From: Clostridium sp. CF012
Lineage (GTDB): Bacteria; Bacillota; Clostridia; Clostridiales; Clostridiaceae
Length of the DNA: 32,919 bases
Assembly (NCBI RefSeq): GCF_018861755.1
Contig: NZ_JAHLEF010000045.1
Span: 1-32,919 of the forward strand
Reading direction: 5' to 3'
In this document: positions 8,150 to 16,085 of the stretch, piece by piece
Layout of the letters: each line of letters opens with the position of its first letter
Position numbering within the stretch: the stretch's first letter is position 1
Position numbers and translations under genes: made by a program
The notes under the pieces: model-generated
The model's input: the letters and a program-made list of their open reading frames with translations, nothing else
Database searches by the model: none
What the model was told of the DNA's origin: nothing

Positions 8150-9109
8150 TTATATCTGTTTTATATCTTGATCTTGTTGCTGCGGTTGCATTCTTTTTAT
8201 TAACTCCTCGGCCTGCCTCTGATATTCTAATACCTTTTTATAGGATGCCTCCTGAAGCTCCTGTTTTTCTTTGTTAAATAACTTCTCTTGCTCTAGGAGT
8301 GCTCTTTCTTTTTCGAATTCTTTCTGATCTGCAACTCGAGTTACTTCTTTTTGCGATTCTGTAATTGTAGTTTCTATCTTTGTTTTTAAGGTCGAAACTT
8401 CAAGTATCGATCTTTCCTTTTCAAAGGCGGTAAGCTCCGCAAATCGTTTTACTTCCTTTTGAGCCTGCTCAGCTGCAGCTTCTAGTTTGCTTTCTAGGTT
8501 TTGGGCTTCAATCTCTTTGGTTTTTATTGTGTTGCCAAGTTCTATGTTTTCCGCCTTACTATCTGCAAGTAATTCTTTAAAAGTTTCATTCTGAGTCTTA
8601 AAACCTTTATATTCTGTAACAAGCCCTGCAAGGGTATCGTTTTTTTCTTTATATTCTTGGATTAGCGCCTTATTACTATCAGCGATTTCGCTTAATTGAG
8701 CTACCTGTTTTTTAAGTTCATCATTTATATTGAAAGACCCTTGTAATGTAGTTTCCATAGTTTCTTTATCTATATTTAGTCCTTGATTTTCTACCTTTAG
8801 ACTTTCGATGTTACTCTTATAGATCTCCATATCTTTACTAAATTGCAGCGTCTTTGCTGTGTCTATAGTTTGTATTCGCGTTGCCATATTCATATATACA
8901 TTATTAATTTGATTAGTTAATGCTTCAAGGTGATTAATGTCCTCTGCGACCTCTGGTATATCAAGTTTCACCTTGTTTAATTCATAAGCCCCCATGAGGA
9001 TCCCCATAAATTCTTTACTGCTTTTGCCACTTCCTTGAATGAGTTCCATGAGCTTCTCTTTGTCATCTGATTCCATTCTTACTGAAAAAGGATTATTATT
9101 ATCTGCCAT
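8150..9109 (-). CDS. Long coiled-coil protein with N-terminal ribbon-helix-helix-like region
   Basis: 319 residues. The first 45 (MADNNNPFSVRMESDDKEKL, then GKSSKEFMGILMGAYEL) have the strand-helix-helix pattern of a CopG/MetJ-type DNA-binding fold. From about 60 to the end the sequence is almost all heptad-like coiled coil (LKVENQGLNIDKETMETTLQ), ending in a glutamine-rich MQPQQQDQDIKQI. A DNA-binding head with a long coil is the layout of plasmid proteins such as KfrA and of some partition or nucoid-associated factors; no sequence match to KfrA is claimed. Good GGGAGG site before ATG. Five TGTTTAYA-like motifs upstream suggest autoregulation. Confidence 0.8.
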   Translation of the reverse strand: MADNNNPFSVRMESDDKEKLMELIQGSGKSSKEFMGILMGAYELNKVKLDIPEVAEDINHLEALTNQINNVYMNMATRIQTIDTAKTLQFSKDMEIYKSNIESLKVENQGLNIDKETMETTLQGSFNINDELKKQVAQLSEIADSNKALIQEYKEKNDTLAGLVTEYKGFKTQNETFKELLADSKAENIELGNTIKTKEIEAQNLESKLEAAAEQAQKEVKRFAELTAFEKERSILEVSTLKTKIETTITESQKEVTRVADQKEFEKERALLEQEKLFNKEKQELQEASYKKVLEYQRQAEELIKRMQPQQQDQDIKQI

Positions 9110-9130
9110 TGTATGGCCTCCCTATATTTT

Positions 9131-9207
9131 AATAATGTTTACAAATATTTATACATAAATATAGTGTTTATAGTGTGTTTACCTATGTTTACTATGTATT
9201 GTTTACA
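9131..9207. promoter_or_regulatory. TGTTTAC repeat array upstream of the coiled-coil gene
   Basis: TGTTTAC or TGTTTAT begins near 9136, 9165, 9176, 9186 and 9200, all in the same orientation; three are 10-11 bp apart (one helical turn). The position just before the - strand gene fits an operator array. The same core occurs as inverted repeats at 29106-29192 in the replication region. Confidence 0.6.
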
Positions 9208-9458
9208 GTATACTCTTTTATTGTGAAAAGCTCAATAGAAAATTGATTTGGAATGATAAAATTTTGTAAAATTAGTGTTTTATGGTATAGTTTTATTAAA
9301 GGGAGTGAAGGAAATGTAACAAATACACCTAATATATATAATAAGAAGTTAAAAAAATGAATACTTAAATTGATAAGTTCTGTGAAAATGAATAACTTGG
9401 ATATGGCGAACTTGTAAAATATAACGGTGCAAACAAATAAAAAAATGGGAGGCATTTT

Positions 9459-9938
9459 ATGAAGCGAAAAAACTTAAAATTCATTATGTTATTTGTAATT
9501 GCTGTTATAATTTTTGTTGGATGCTCAAAAGAAAGTGCTAAAGTAGCAGTTAATTCTCAAGGTGATCCTGCTCAAACTGTAGTAGAAAAATATTTTAAAT
9601 ATAAAAATGAAAAAAACAAAGATAACGTATTAACTACTTTAACAGAACACTTCAAAGCCCCTAATGTTGTCTGGGGATTTGAAAACTTAGATAGTATCAA
9701 GATAATTAACATTGAGAAAGAAAGCAATGACACCGTTATAAAAGGATACTTAAACAACGGAAATGGTAGCGAAAATGGAACAACAGAAAATAATCTTAAA
9801 GTTTATAAGGTAAAGTATGAAGTTAAGTATAAAAAGGATGGAATAGGACCTCAAGATAGTGGAACATATGATTGGTGGTATTTTGTTATAAGAAAAGATA
9901 AAAATTCACAATGGCTCATAGATGATTTTGGAGAATAA
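9459..9938 (+). CDS. Secreted lipoprotein of unknown function (DUF4829-like)
   Basis: 159 residues. The signal peptide MKRKNLKFIMLFVIAVIIFV ends in a lipobox with Cys at 22 (FVGC), so the mature protein should be anchored on the outer face of the membrane. The rest is a small soluble domain starting DPAQTVVEKYFKYKNEKNKD and ending GTYDWWYFVIRKDKNSQWLI. This helix followed by beta strands resembles DUF4829 or NTF2-like clostridial lipoproteins. GGGAGG before ATG. A group II intron begins 27 bases after its stop codon, so the gene itself is intact. Function unknown. Confidence 0.78.
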   Translation: MKRKNLKFIMLFVIAVIIFVGCSKESAKVAVNSQGDPAQTVVEKYFKYKNEKNKDNVLTTLTEHFKAPNVVWGFENLDSIKIINIEKESNDTVIKGYLNNGNGSENGTTENNLKVYKVKYEVKYKKDGIGPQDSGTYDWWYFVIRKDKNSQWLIDDFGE

Positions 9939-10541
9939 GTAATACACAATCTTCTTAAAGTCCGGTGCGACAAGAAGTCGCTAATTAGTAGTGTTTCGTG
10001 AGAAACTGCGTTAGTTACAAAACGTATCCTCGCTCGAAACTGCACTCCGAGTAATTGGTTTGTAGGTTGCATGAGAGTTAATTACCTAATGTTGTTGCTT
10101 TACGCAGAAGTAATGCTGGGTTAGGGGAAAAATGGAAAGTATAAACGAAAGTTGAACCTTTGTAATCTTCGTTAAAGAAGATAAGCGTACTGTGGTATAA
10201 CAAGCTTAATGTGGATAGGAAAGATTGAATCGAATTCCAATCGTGCAGTAACCCATATATCCATCGGAGTAAAGAAGGATGCTTACCCATTTGAATCTAC
10301 TATTAGTGGAACTTGGTAAACCCTTTAAGTTCCTCGATAGAGGTAGGGCAATCGAAAGAAAGCTACAATACCAGAGGGTAAGGGATTGTGGAGAAAGCAA
10401 ATGCCAGTAGAACGAAAGTTCAGGGAAAAAAATAACCCGCTGGATAGAGTTTAATAACTCACTCGAAAGAGAGCAGACTTCCACGTGGTCATCAACACGA
10501 AAGAAAACGTAAAGAAGAATCTTTTTAAGGAGAGACATGTT

Positions 10542-12362
10542 ATGAAAACTATTAATAAATTTAATACGTCGGCTGTTTCTCTACATATAAAGACCTGGTC
10601 ATTAATTGACTGGAAGAGAATATATGAATATGTGAGGAAACTTCGCCAACGGATTTTTCGTGCCGAACAGTTGGGACAGAAAAGAAAAGTAAGAAAGCTT
10701 CAAAGGCTAATGATTATAAGTAATGCTAATTTGCTACTTTCAATAAAAAGAGTTACACAAATTAACAAAGGTAAAAAAACAGCTGGTGTTGACGGTCAAG
10801 TTGCTATCACTTCAAGTGATAGGTTGAAATTATATAACCTTCTCAAGAAATACAGCATTAAATATGTTAGACCAAAGCCAGTAAAGAGAGTATACATACC
10901 CAAGAAAAACGGTAAAATGCGACCTTTAGGAATACCAGTTATAAAAGACAGGATATTTCAAAACATAGTTAAAAATGCTCTTGAGCCACAATGGGAAGCA
11001 AAATTTGAACCTTCTTCATATGGATTCAGACCTAAGCGAAGAACTCAAGATGCCATTGTCAACCTATTCACTAAGCTTTCATCAAGGAGTACAAGGCAGT
11101 GGGTATTCGAGGGTGATTTCAAGGGTTGCTTTGATAATCTTAATCATCAATACATTATGGACTGTTTAACTGCGTTTCCCGCTAAAGAAACTATATATAA
11201 ATGGTTGAAAGCAGGATATGTTGATAATAATTCATTCAAGGATACACATTCTGGAACCCCGCAAGGGGGGCTTGTCTCACCTTTATTAGCTAATATAGCC
11301 CTACATGGTATGGAAGAAGAACTTGGCGTAAGCTACTACCTCGACAGAGGAAATTATAAATTAGCCAGGAATTCAGTTGGAGTAGTAAAATATGCTGATG
11401 ATTTTGTAATTGTTTGTAAAACAGAAGAAGAAGCTATAAATATGTATGAAAAACTCAAACCATACCTTGATAAAAGAGGATTAACACTTGCAGATGATAA
11501 AACTAAGGTTACACATATTAGTGAAGGCTTTAATTTTCTTGGATTTAATCTAAGACAGTATAGAACTAACAATGGTATGCGATTATTAATAAAGCCATCA
11601 AAGTTAAGTGTGAAAAAAGCCAGGGAAACAATAAAGAATGTGTTTATGCAACTGAGAGGTAAGCCAGTTGGGGATTTAATAAAAAAATTAAACCCTATAA
11701 TAAGAGGAATAGGAAACTACTGGTCAAGCCAGGTTGCAAAGAAAATATTTGAAAAACTTGACAGTTATATATGGATTAAGACAAGAAAACATCTGAAAAT
11801 TCTACACAGCAACAAGCCATTTAAATGGATTTACAGAAAGTATTTCAAAGCGGATTATACAGGTGTTAGTAAAGATAAATGGATACTAACAGACCCTCAT
11901 GATAAAAGGACCCAGCTATTTAAAATGAATTGGATACCAATAGTGAGGCATGCTGTAGTGAAATATAGGAATAGTCCTGATGATGGTAGTTTAGTAGAGT
12001 ATTTTGAAAAAAGAGATAAGAAAGATTTCATAAATGATAATGTTTCGAGCAGAAGGAAGTTAGCAAAACTCAGTAATTACAAATGTAGAGTATGTAAACA
12101 ATCATTAGTTGGAGAAGAATCTTTAAATATTAACCTTATTGTACCTGCTAAATTAGGTGGTGATGAACGGTATGACAATTTGGAATTGTTACATAAAAGT
12201 TGTCGGCGATATCATAAAACACTACTTGAGAAATATGGTGGTGGGAGAGAGTTACCCAAAATAGTCACCTACTTCAAGAGTAATCAAGTGGAACCTAACA
12301 GCAAAGAAGGATATGCGTTGATTAAGAAGGCTTTCATAAAGTTTAAATACCAACTTGTTTGA
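10542..12362 (+). CDS. ltrA: Group II intron-encoded protein (reverse transcriptase, maturase, HNH endonuclease)
   Basis: 606 residues from the ATG at 10542, which follows AAGGAGAG; a longer frame from 10485 has no ribosome site. RT blocks run from about 65 to 340: IPKKNGKMRPLGIPVIKDRI, then EGDFKGCFDNL, GTPQGGLVSPLLANI, and the catalytic YADD at 284-287. The maturase (X) domain covers about 365-480. The C-terminus has an HNH zinc-type nuclease, CRVC (515-518) and HKSC (551-554), which cuts the second strand to prime cDNA synthesis. It helps splice the intron and drives retrohoming. All catalytic residues are present. Confidence 0.95.
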   Translation: MKTINKFNTSAVSLHIKTWSLIDWKRIYEYVRKLRQRIFRAEQLGQKRKVRKLQRLMIISNANLLLSIKRVTQINKGKKTAGVDGQVAITSSDRLKLYNLLKKYSIKYVRPKPVKRVYIPKKNGKMRPLGIPVIKDRIFQNIVKNALEPQWEAKFEPSSYGFRPKRRTQDAIVNLFTKLSSRSTRQWVFEGDFKGCFDNLNHQYIMDCLTAFPAKETIYKWLKAGYVDNNSFKDTHSGTPQGGLVSPLLANIALHGMEEELGVSYYLDRGNYKLARNSVGVVKYADDFVIVCKTEEEAINMYEKLKPYLDKRGLTLADDKTKVTHISEGFNFLGFNLRQYRTNNGMRLLIKPSKLSVKKARETIKNVFMQLRGKPVGDLIKKLNPIIRGIGNYWSSQVAKKIFEKLDSYIWIKTRKHLKILHSNKPFKWIYRKYFKADYTGVSKDKWILTDPHDKRTQLFKMNWIPIVRHAVVKYRNSPDDGSLVEYFEKRDKKDFINDNVSSRRKLAKLSNYKCRVCKQSLVGEESLNINLIVPAKLGGDERYDNLELLHKSCRRYHKTLLEKYGGGRELPKIVTYFKSNQVEPNSKEGYALIKKAFIKFKYQLV

Positions 12363-12378
12363 GGTAAAAAGAAGGCTT

Positions 12379-12412
12379 GAGCCGTATGTGTGGAAACACA
12401 CAAGTACGGTTC
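12379..12412 (+). ncRNA. Group II intron domain V
   Basis: A 34-nt hairpin, GAGCCGTATGTGTG-GAAA-CACACAAGTACGGTTC in outline, with a GAAA tetraloop and the bulged middle expected for the catalytic domain V. Confidence 0.92.
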
Positions 12413-12512
12413 TTAGAGGGGAAAGGAGCCGTAAGGCTCCCTACCTACTCGACTTATAAACAAATCAGATAAATTGTACAGGTTGCGACCATAAAGGAGG
12501 CTGAGTGGCAAT

Positions 12513-13055
12513 TTGAAAGAGTTATTAAATAAATTATTAGAAAATACTTTTATCCCTACAATAGACACGCCAACTAAATTACCGGATGAAGCAGGAGCTT
12601 ATCTAATATGCGCAAGAGATACTGATGTTTTACCAGCGACAATGAAAGAATTAGAATATACGTATGTTAATGGATTACCAGTTATTTATGTAGGGATCGC
12701 TGGTAGACCAACTTCAAGGGTAAAAAGTATAAGAAAGCGTGATTATAGAAATCATTTTAATGGAAAAGCTAGAAGCTCTACATTACGAAAAAGCTTGGGA
12801 GTGCTGTTTAGTTTTGAAAAAGAATATGAGAGTGAGACAAATAATTTAAAGTATAAGTTTATTGATGAACATGAGGAAAAATTATCAAAATGGATGAAAG
12901 ATAACTTGATAATGCATTTTGTTACAATTGATAATCCTATGGAATTTGAAATATATTTGATTAACACTTATGAACCACCTTTAAATTTAAAAGATAATAA
13001 GAGTGAAAAGAATAGGGATTTTAGGAAAGAGTTATCTCGGTTAAGAACCAGATGA
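12513..13055 (+). CDS. GIY-YIG nuclease-family protein
   Basis: 180 residues. The GIY-YIG core is visible as GAYLI (28-32) and VIYVGIAG (57-64), with conserved arginines in SIRKRDYRNHF and a downstream Glu (about 146) in FEIYLINTYEPPLN (145-158). The ending PPLN is typical of stand-alone GIY-YIG proteins found near restriction or mobile elements. The start is TTG at 12513, 12 bases after AAAGGAGG; no in-frame ATG with a ribosome site lies nearer. It begins 60 bases past the intron end and has a bidirectional terminator downstream. The substrate is unknown; a homing or restriction-type nuclease or a repair nuclease are both possible. Confidence 0.82.
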   Translation: MKELLNKLLENTFIPTIDTPTKLPDEAGAYLICARDTDVLPATMKELEYTYVNGLPVIYVGIAGRPTSRVKSIRKRDYRNHFNGKARSSTLRKSLGVLFSFEKEYESETNNLKYKFIDEHEEKLSKWMKDNLIMHFVTIDNPMEFEIYLINTYEPPLNLKDNKSEKNRDFRKELSRLRTR

Positions 13056-13150
13056 TGCAGCCTTACAACATGATAAATTTATAGACTATTCTTTTAGATA
13101 AAACATTTATTGAGGAATGAATTTTAAAATATATTTTACTGAAATTTTAT

Positions 13151-13192
13151 GAAATAAATCCTTCATATTTAACATGAAGGATTTATTTCATT
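13151..13192. terminator. Bidirectional terminator
   Basis: A perfect 16-bp stem: GAAATAAATCCTTCAT (13151-13166) with ATGAAGGATTTATTTC (13174-13189). It sits between the + strand GIY-YIG gene and the - strand recombinase gene. Confidence 0.88.
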
Positions 13193-13236
13193 TGAGGTTT
13201 TTAAGTGACGGTCTTGCATTAATGCAAACGCCCTAG

Positions 13237-13845
13237 TTATCCCAAGTTGCTGCTCATATAAACATCCTTTTTCTGATCTTCTGTTATACCTATATATCTT
13301 AAAGTTTGTGTTTTAGAGGAATGATTAAATATATCCATTAACAGCTCTATAGTTGTTCCGTTGGTATATGCATGGTAACCAAACGTCTTCCTCATCGTAT
13401 GGGTACCTATTTCTCCGGACATTATTTTTCCGGTATAGTCCCTTTCAACTATTCCTATCATTTCTGCAGCGTTATTTAATATATACCAGGCATGCTGGCG
13501 AGATATTGGTTTGTTTTCTGATTTTTTACTACAGAATACATACATATCTGGTAACACTTCTTTTAGTGTAGCAGCATAACCTTCAATTAGTTTACTTACG
13601 ATGGTTCCTATGTAAAACTTTTTGGTTTTTGAGGTTTTCTTTTCTGTGATGATTACATATTCTTTAGCGCTCATGGTCTTAAAGTTCAGGACATCATCAA
13701 AGGTTAATTTTAAAATATCACTTATTCGAAGGCCAACATTTATTCCAAGAATAAATAGTAGTTCGTTGCGAAGACTTTGATCTCTTAAATATGTTCTCAT
13801 ACTTCTTATGGTTCGTAGATCTCTTATAGGTTCTACAGTTTTCAT
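13237..13845 (-). CDS. Small tyrosine recombinase (XerC/D-like)
   Basis: 202 residues, essentially a catalytic domain without a full core-binding domain. The active-site set is present: R40 (GLRISDILKL), a beta-hairpin lysine at 69-70 (TEKKTSK), HxxR at 149-152 (THTMRKTFGYH), H175 (NHSS) and nucleophile Y184 (TLRYIGI). Short XerC/D-like enzymes of this size occur on clostridial plasmids, where they resolve multimers or integrate elements. AAAGGA precedes the ATG. The adjacent 13.85-14.44 kb region has strong inverted repeats that could be its site, but this is unproven. Confidence 0.88.
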   Translation of the reverse strand: MKTVEPIRDLRTIRSMRTYLRDQSLRNELLFILGINVGLRISDILKLTFDDVLNFKTMSAKEYVIITEKKTSKTKKFYIGTIVSKLIEGYAATLKEVLPDMYVFCSKKSENKPISRQHAWYILNNAAEMIGIVERDYTGKIMSGEIGTHTMRKTFGYHAYTNGTTIELLMDIFNHSSKTQTLRYIGITEDQKKDVYMSSNLG

Positions 13846-14118
13846 TTTTTTTATTATCCTTTCTTTGTTTTTTTCATTTTAGAAGTTATTTAGCCCTTTT
13901 GTTATACAATATTAACGATTTTAGTGGGAGATTTTCGTTCTAAGACAACGTTTTCTTTTTGTTATGGTATGTACCGTTAACCCTTTAAGTAGAAGGGCCT
14001 AGGGGCTAAACGTAGTTAAACATTTAACATACGCTTAGTTTATAGCTTAATTTGTTAAACGCCGTCGTATATATTAGGTTTTCAACTTGTTTTTATATCA
14101 TACCTTGTCATATATTAG

Positions 14119-14258
14119 AATTCCCAATTTATATATTACACAATATTTGAAAAATAGTCAATATGTCAGATTAGAGAAAACTGGGAATTGACTATTTTTT
14201 ACAAAGCTAGGTTCTAAGCCATTTGTTATCTGACACAAGGTGCTTGTGTCAGATTAGA
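14119..14258 (+). promoter_or_regulatory. Structured, possibly switch-like region upstream of the sigma gene
   Basis: The segment TGGGAATTGACTATTTTTT (14182-14200) can pair with AATTCCCA (14119-14126) or with AAAAATAGTCAAT (14150-14162). The arrangement makes the two pairings cross or compete, and the second ends in a U-run like a terminator. GTCAGATTAGA occurs at 14165-14175 and again at 14248-14258. ATCTGACACAAG (14228-14239) pairs perfectly with CTTGTGTCAGAT (14243-14254) and could alternatively pair with the first copy. It may be a regulatory RNA, an attenuator, or a recombinase attachment region. Confidence 0.5.
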
Positions 14259-14395
14259 AAGAGTGTTACCATAGAAGAATAATAGGAAATATATGTAAAT
14301 ACATTATTTGGAATTATTATTTGAAACTTATTTTTTAATTATTGTTATTTTTAAAACATCAGTTTTAAAGTGATTAAAAAAAATAAAAAAATTAT

Positions 14396-14423
14396 TTAAC
14401 AAATATTCAAAATTATGTATAAT
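14396..14423 (+). promoter_or_regulatory. Housekeeping-type promoter for the sigma gene
   Basis: TTAACA (14396-14401), 16-bp spacer, TATAAT (14418-14423). The start of the sigma gene follows 20-33 bases downstream depending on the codon used. Confidence 0.65.
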
Positions 14424-14443
14424 AAGCATATGAAATAAAAAGG

Positions 14444-14989
14444 ATGGTGTTTATACTGGAAATTTTAGTTGAGAAAGCAAAAAATGGGGATAGAAAATCT
14501 TTGATGGTCATTATTGAGAAATACAAGTTTTTGATAATTAAGTTAGCAGCCACTTACCATATACCTTCTTATGAATTTGAAGATTTGGTGCAGCAGGGAT
14601 ATCTTTCAGTTATAAAAGCAGTTAATCTTTATACCCTTGGTAAAAACACTTTTGATGGCTATTGTATAAATTCTATTAAAACCAATTTTAATGCTCTTCT
14701 AAAAGGAAAGATAAAACACTATAGAGAAGTTCCAAATGCAGATCCTATAAGCACTAGTGCAGCTGCAGGGTATAAATTCACATTAGAGGATGAAATTATA
14801 GCTTACGATGAGGTTAAAAGGCTTTATTGCGCCTTAGAAAAGTTGGATCTATCTGAAAGGTCCATAGTTGAAAGATTTTACTTCGTTAAGGATACTCTTA
14901 AGGAAATAGCTTGTGATAGTAGCCAGAGTTATAATAACTTGTTAAGGGGTAAAAGCAAGGCCTTAAAGAAACTTAGAAAATATATATAA
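14444..14989 (+). CDS. Sigma-70-family RNA polymerase sigma factor
   Basis: 181 residues at most. Region 2 is visible at about 42-95: FEDLVQQGYLSVIKAVNLYT, then FDGYCINSIKTNFN. Region 4 is at about 130-181: LEKLDLSERSIVERFYFVKD, then a helix-turn-helix around LKEIACDSSQSYNNLLRGKS. This is the two-domain layout of small alternative sigma factors, including the UviA/BotR/TcdR and YvrI types. The start is uncertain. ATG at 14444 touches the AAAAAGG ribosome site directly; GTG at 14447 or CTG at 14456 (giving MEILVEKAKNGDRKSL) is better spaced. YvrJ and DUF1659 follow with a shared promoter motif, probably its targets. Confidence 0.87.
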   Translation: MVFILEILVEKAKNGDRKSLMVIIEKYKFLIIKLAATYHIPSYEFEDLVQQGYLSVIKAVNLYTLGKNTFDGYCINSIKTNFNALLKGKIKHYREVPNADPISTSAAAGYKFTLEDEIIAYDEVKRLYCALEKLDLSERSIVERFYFVKDTLKEIACDSSQSYNNLLRGKSKALKKLRKYI

Positions 14990-15003
14990 GTAATTTATAG
15001 AAA

Positions 15004-15028
15004 ATGCTTTTAAAGAGCATATATATTA
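15004..15028 (+). promoter_or_regulatory. Sigma-cluster promoter motif before YvrJ
   Basis: TGCTTTTAAAGAGCATATATATTA. The 12-base block GCATATATATTA (15017-15028) recurs at 15282-15293 before DUF1659, at nearly the same distance from the start codon (28 and 31 bases). Probably recognised by the neighbouring sigma factor. Confidence 0.6.
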
Positions 15029-15056
15029 TCTGTAATGGTGAGGGGAGGGGTGCAGA

Positions 15057-15218
15057 ATGTTTGATGCATTTGTTAAACTGGTTAATACAGTTGGCTTCCC
15101 TATAGGTGTGACGATATACCTACTAGTTAGATTTGAGAAGAAAATTGAGGATCTCAATAAATCTATCTCGGATTTAGCTGTAGTTATATCCACTGTTATA
15201 GGTAAATCTGAAAAATAA
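15057..15218 (+). CDS. YvrJ family small membrane protein
   Basis: 53 residues (MFDAFVKLVNTVGFPIGVTI and onward). The pattern VGFPIGVTIYLLVRFEKKIE is the YvrJ family signature: one N-terminal membrane helix (about 8-25) followed by a short amphipathic coil (KKIEDLNKSISDLAVVIST). The family is similar in layout to the BhlA/UviB holin-like proteins of clostridial bacteriocin clusters, so a role in membrane permeabilisation is possible but unproven. GGGGAGGGG precedes ATG. It follows the sigma gene by 67 bases with its own promoter motif and ends in a terminator. It is normally found with DUF1659 and DUF2922 proteins, as here. Confidence 0.85.
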   Translation: MFDAFVKLVNTVGFPIGVTIYLLVRFEKKIEDLNKSISDLAVVISTVIGKSEK

Positions 15219-15250
15219 GGGTTCCTGATTTAGGTATCCTTATTTTTTAT
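15211..15250 (+). terminator. Terminator after YvrJ
   Basis: AAAAATAAGG (15211-15220) with CCTTATTTTT (15238-15247), an inner CCT/AGG, and a T-run. It overlaps the YvrJ stop codon. Confidence 0.8.
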
Positions 15251-15268
15251 TTTAAAATAATCTGCAGA

Positions 15269-15293
15269 AATTCTTAAAAGGGCATATATATTA
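15269..15293 (+). promoter_or_regulatory. Sigma-cluster promoter motif before DUF1659
   Basis: ATTCTTAAAAGGGCATATATATTA; it shares GCATATATATTA and the upstream CTTwAAA-type block with the motif at 15004. The AAAAGGAG ribosome site and ATG lie about 30 bases on. Confidence 0.6.
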
Positions 15294-15324
15294 AGTGAAA
15301 ACAAAATAAAAGGAGTGATTAAAC

Positions 15325-15552
15325 ATGGCCGTTATATCAACAAAGGTATCAAGTATTTTAAAACTTACAATGAAAACAGGTATAGACGAGAATGGCAAAG
15401 ATGAATTTGCAACAAAAAGCCTAGGTAATGTAAAAGTTAATGCAGCGGATGCGGATATTTTCGCAGTAGGACAAGCTATCTCTAAGATCAAAACTTATCC
15501 ATTGGTTGGAATAGATAGACAAGATCAGTATAGCCTAGTTACAGAAAAGTAA
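15325..15552 (+). CDS. DUF1659 domain protein
   Basis: 75 residues (MAVISTKVSSILKLTMKTGI and onward), matching the DUF1659 pattern: small mixed alpha/beta protein, with the central FATKSLGNVKVNAADADIFA and a helix ending GQAISKIKTYPLVGI. Function unknown. It is consistently paired with a DUF2922 protein in Bacillus and Clostridium, as here with the gene 64 bases downstream. AAAAGGAG before ATG. It has the sigma-cluster promoter motif upstream and lies in one transcription unit with DUF2922. Confidence 0.87.
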   Translation: MAVISTKVSSILKLTMKTGIDENGKDEFATKSLGNVKVNAADADIFAVGQAISKIKTYPLVGIDRQDQYSLVTEK

Positions 15553-15616
15553 GTTTAAATAAGAAGCTTAAAATCTAGAAAACCAAAATTAAACAATTTG
15601 AAGGGGGAAAAATTAT

Positions 15617-15850
15617 ATGAATAAATTAGTTATGAGATTTTTAACTACTATTGAGGGTAAATATTTTACGTTAAGTGTAGATGACATTAAAGCTGATGAT
15701 AAGGGACCTACTATAACAGAAGCTGAGGTAAATGCTCTTATGGATTTAGTTATTGCAAAAAACATTTTTCTATCAACTAGTGGTGATTTAACTGGCAAGA
15801 AAGATGCTAAAATAGTTACTACTGATACAAATACAATTACAGTAGCATAG
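15617..15850 (+). CDS. DUF2922 domain protein
   Basis: 77 residues (MNKLVMRFLTTIEGKYFTLS and onward), matching DUF2922: an N-terminal beta hairpin, VDDIKADDKGPTITEAEVNA, a helix LMDLVIAKNIF and a C-terminal strand DAKIVTTDTNTITVA. Function unknown. GAAGGGGG precedes ATG. Co-transcribed with DUF1659 and followed by a strong terminator, so the pair is the end of the sigma-driven unit. Confidence 0.87.
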   Translation: MNKLVMRFLTTIEGKYFTLSVDDIKADDKGPTITEAEVNALMDLVIAKNIFLSTSGDLTGKKDAKIVTTDTNTITVA

Positions 15851-15891
15851 TCATCTCTTGCAGAGCTGTAAAATTATCACTTGAGGTGATG

Positions 15892-15933
15892 AAGATTCCA
15901 CTAAGGATTAACTTGGTGGAATCTTTTTTTTAT
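15892..15933 (+). terminator. Terminator after DUF2922
   Basis: AAGATTCCACTAAG and CTTGGTGGAATCTT pair over 14 bp (one wobble) around GATTAA, followed by a run of eight T. Confidence 0.92.
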
Positions 15934-16085
15934 TTGGTTTTGTTATATAATATTAAGTAGTTACGCTTTTATTATTTTATATTAATTTAAAATTGAAATT
16001 GTGAAGAGGTTTCAAAGAGATTGGCATAGATATCGATAAAGATACAGAGATTATAGAGATACAAATATATTACAAGGGGCTTAAA

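Larger units (their letters stand above)
9965..12453 (+). mobile_element. Complete group II intron
   Basis: The 5' end reads GTGCGACAAGAAGTCG, matching the GUGYG start of group II introns. The 3' part has a canonical 34-nt domain V (12379-12412: GAGCCGTATG..GAAA..AAGTACGGTTC) followed by a domain VI hairpin (about 12416-12450) and an end near CTACTCGAC at 12453. The open reading frame lies in domain IV. The length of about 2.49 kb and the intact protein suggest an active retroelement. It sits between two genes, after the lipoprotein stop at 9938, and not in a coding sequence. Exact ends are inferred from consensus; IBS/EBS pairing was not resolved. Confidence 0.9.
13846..14443. other. Gene-free region between recombinase and sigma factor
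   Basis: 598 bp without a credible gene. Besides the structured part at 14119-14258 and the promoter near 14400, it contains GTTAAACATTTAAC-like inverted sequence around 14017-14062 (GTTAAAC and GTTTAACAA-type motifs). It may hold the recombinase gene's promoter and an attachment site. Confidence 0.4.

Noticed and set aside
10206-10538. 110-codon frame on the - strand
   Set aside because: Antisense to the group II intron RNA domains I-III; explained by the intron.
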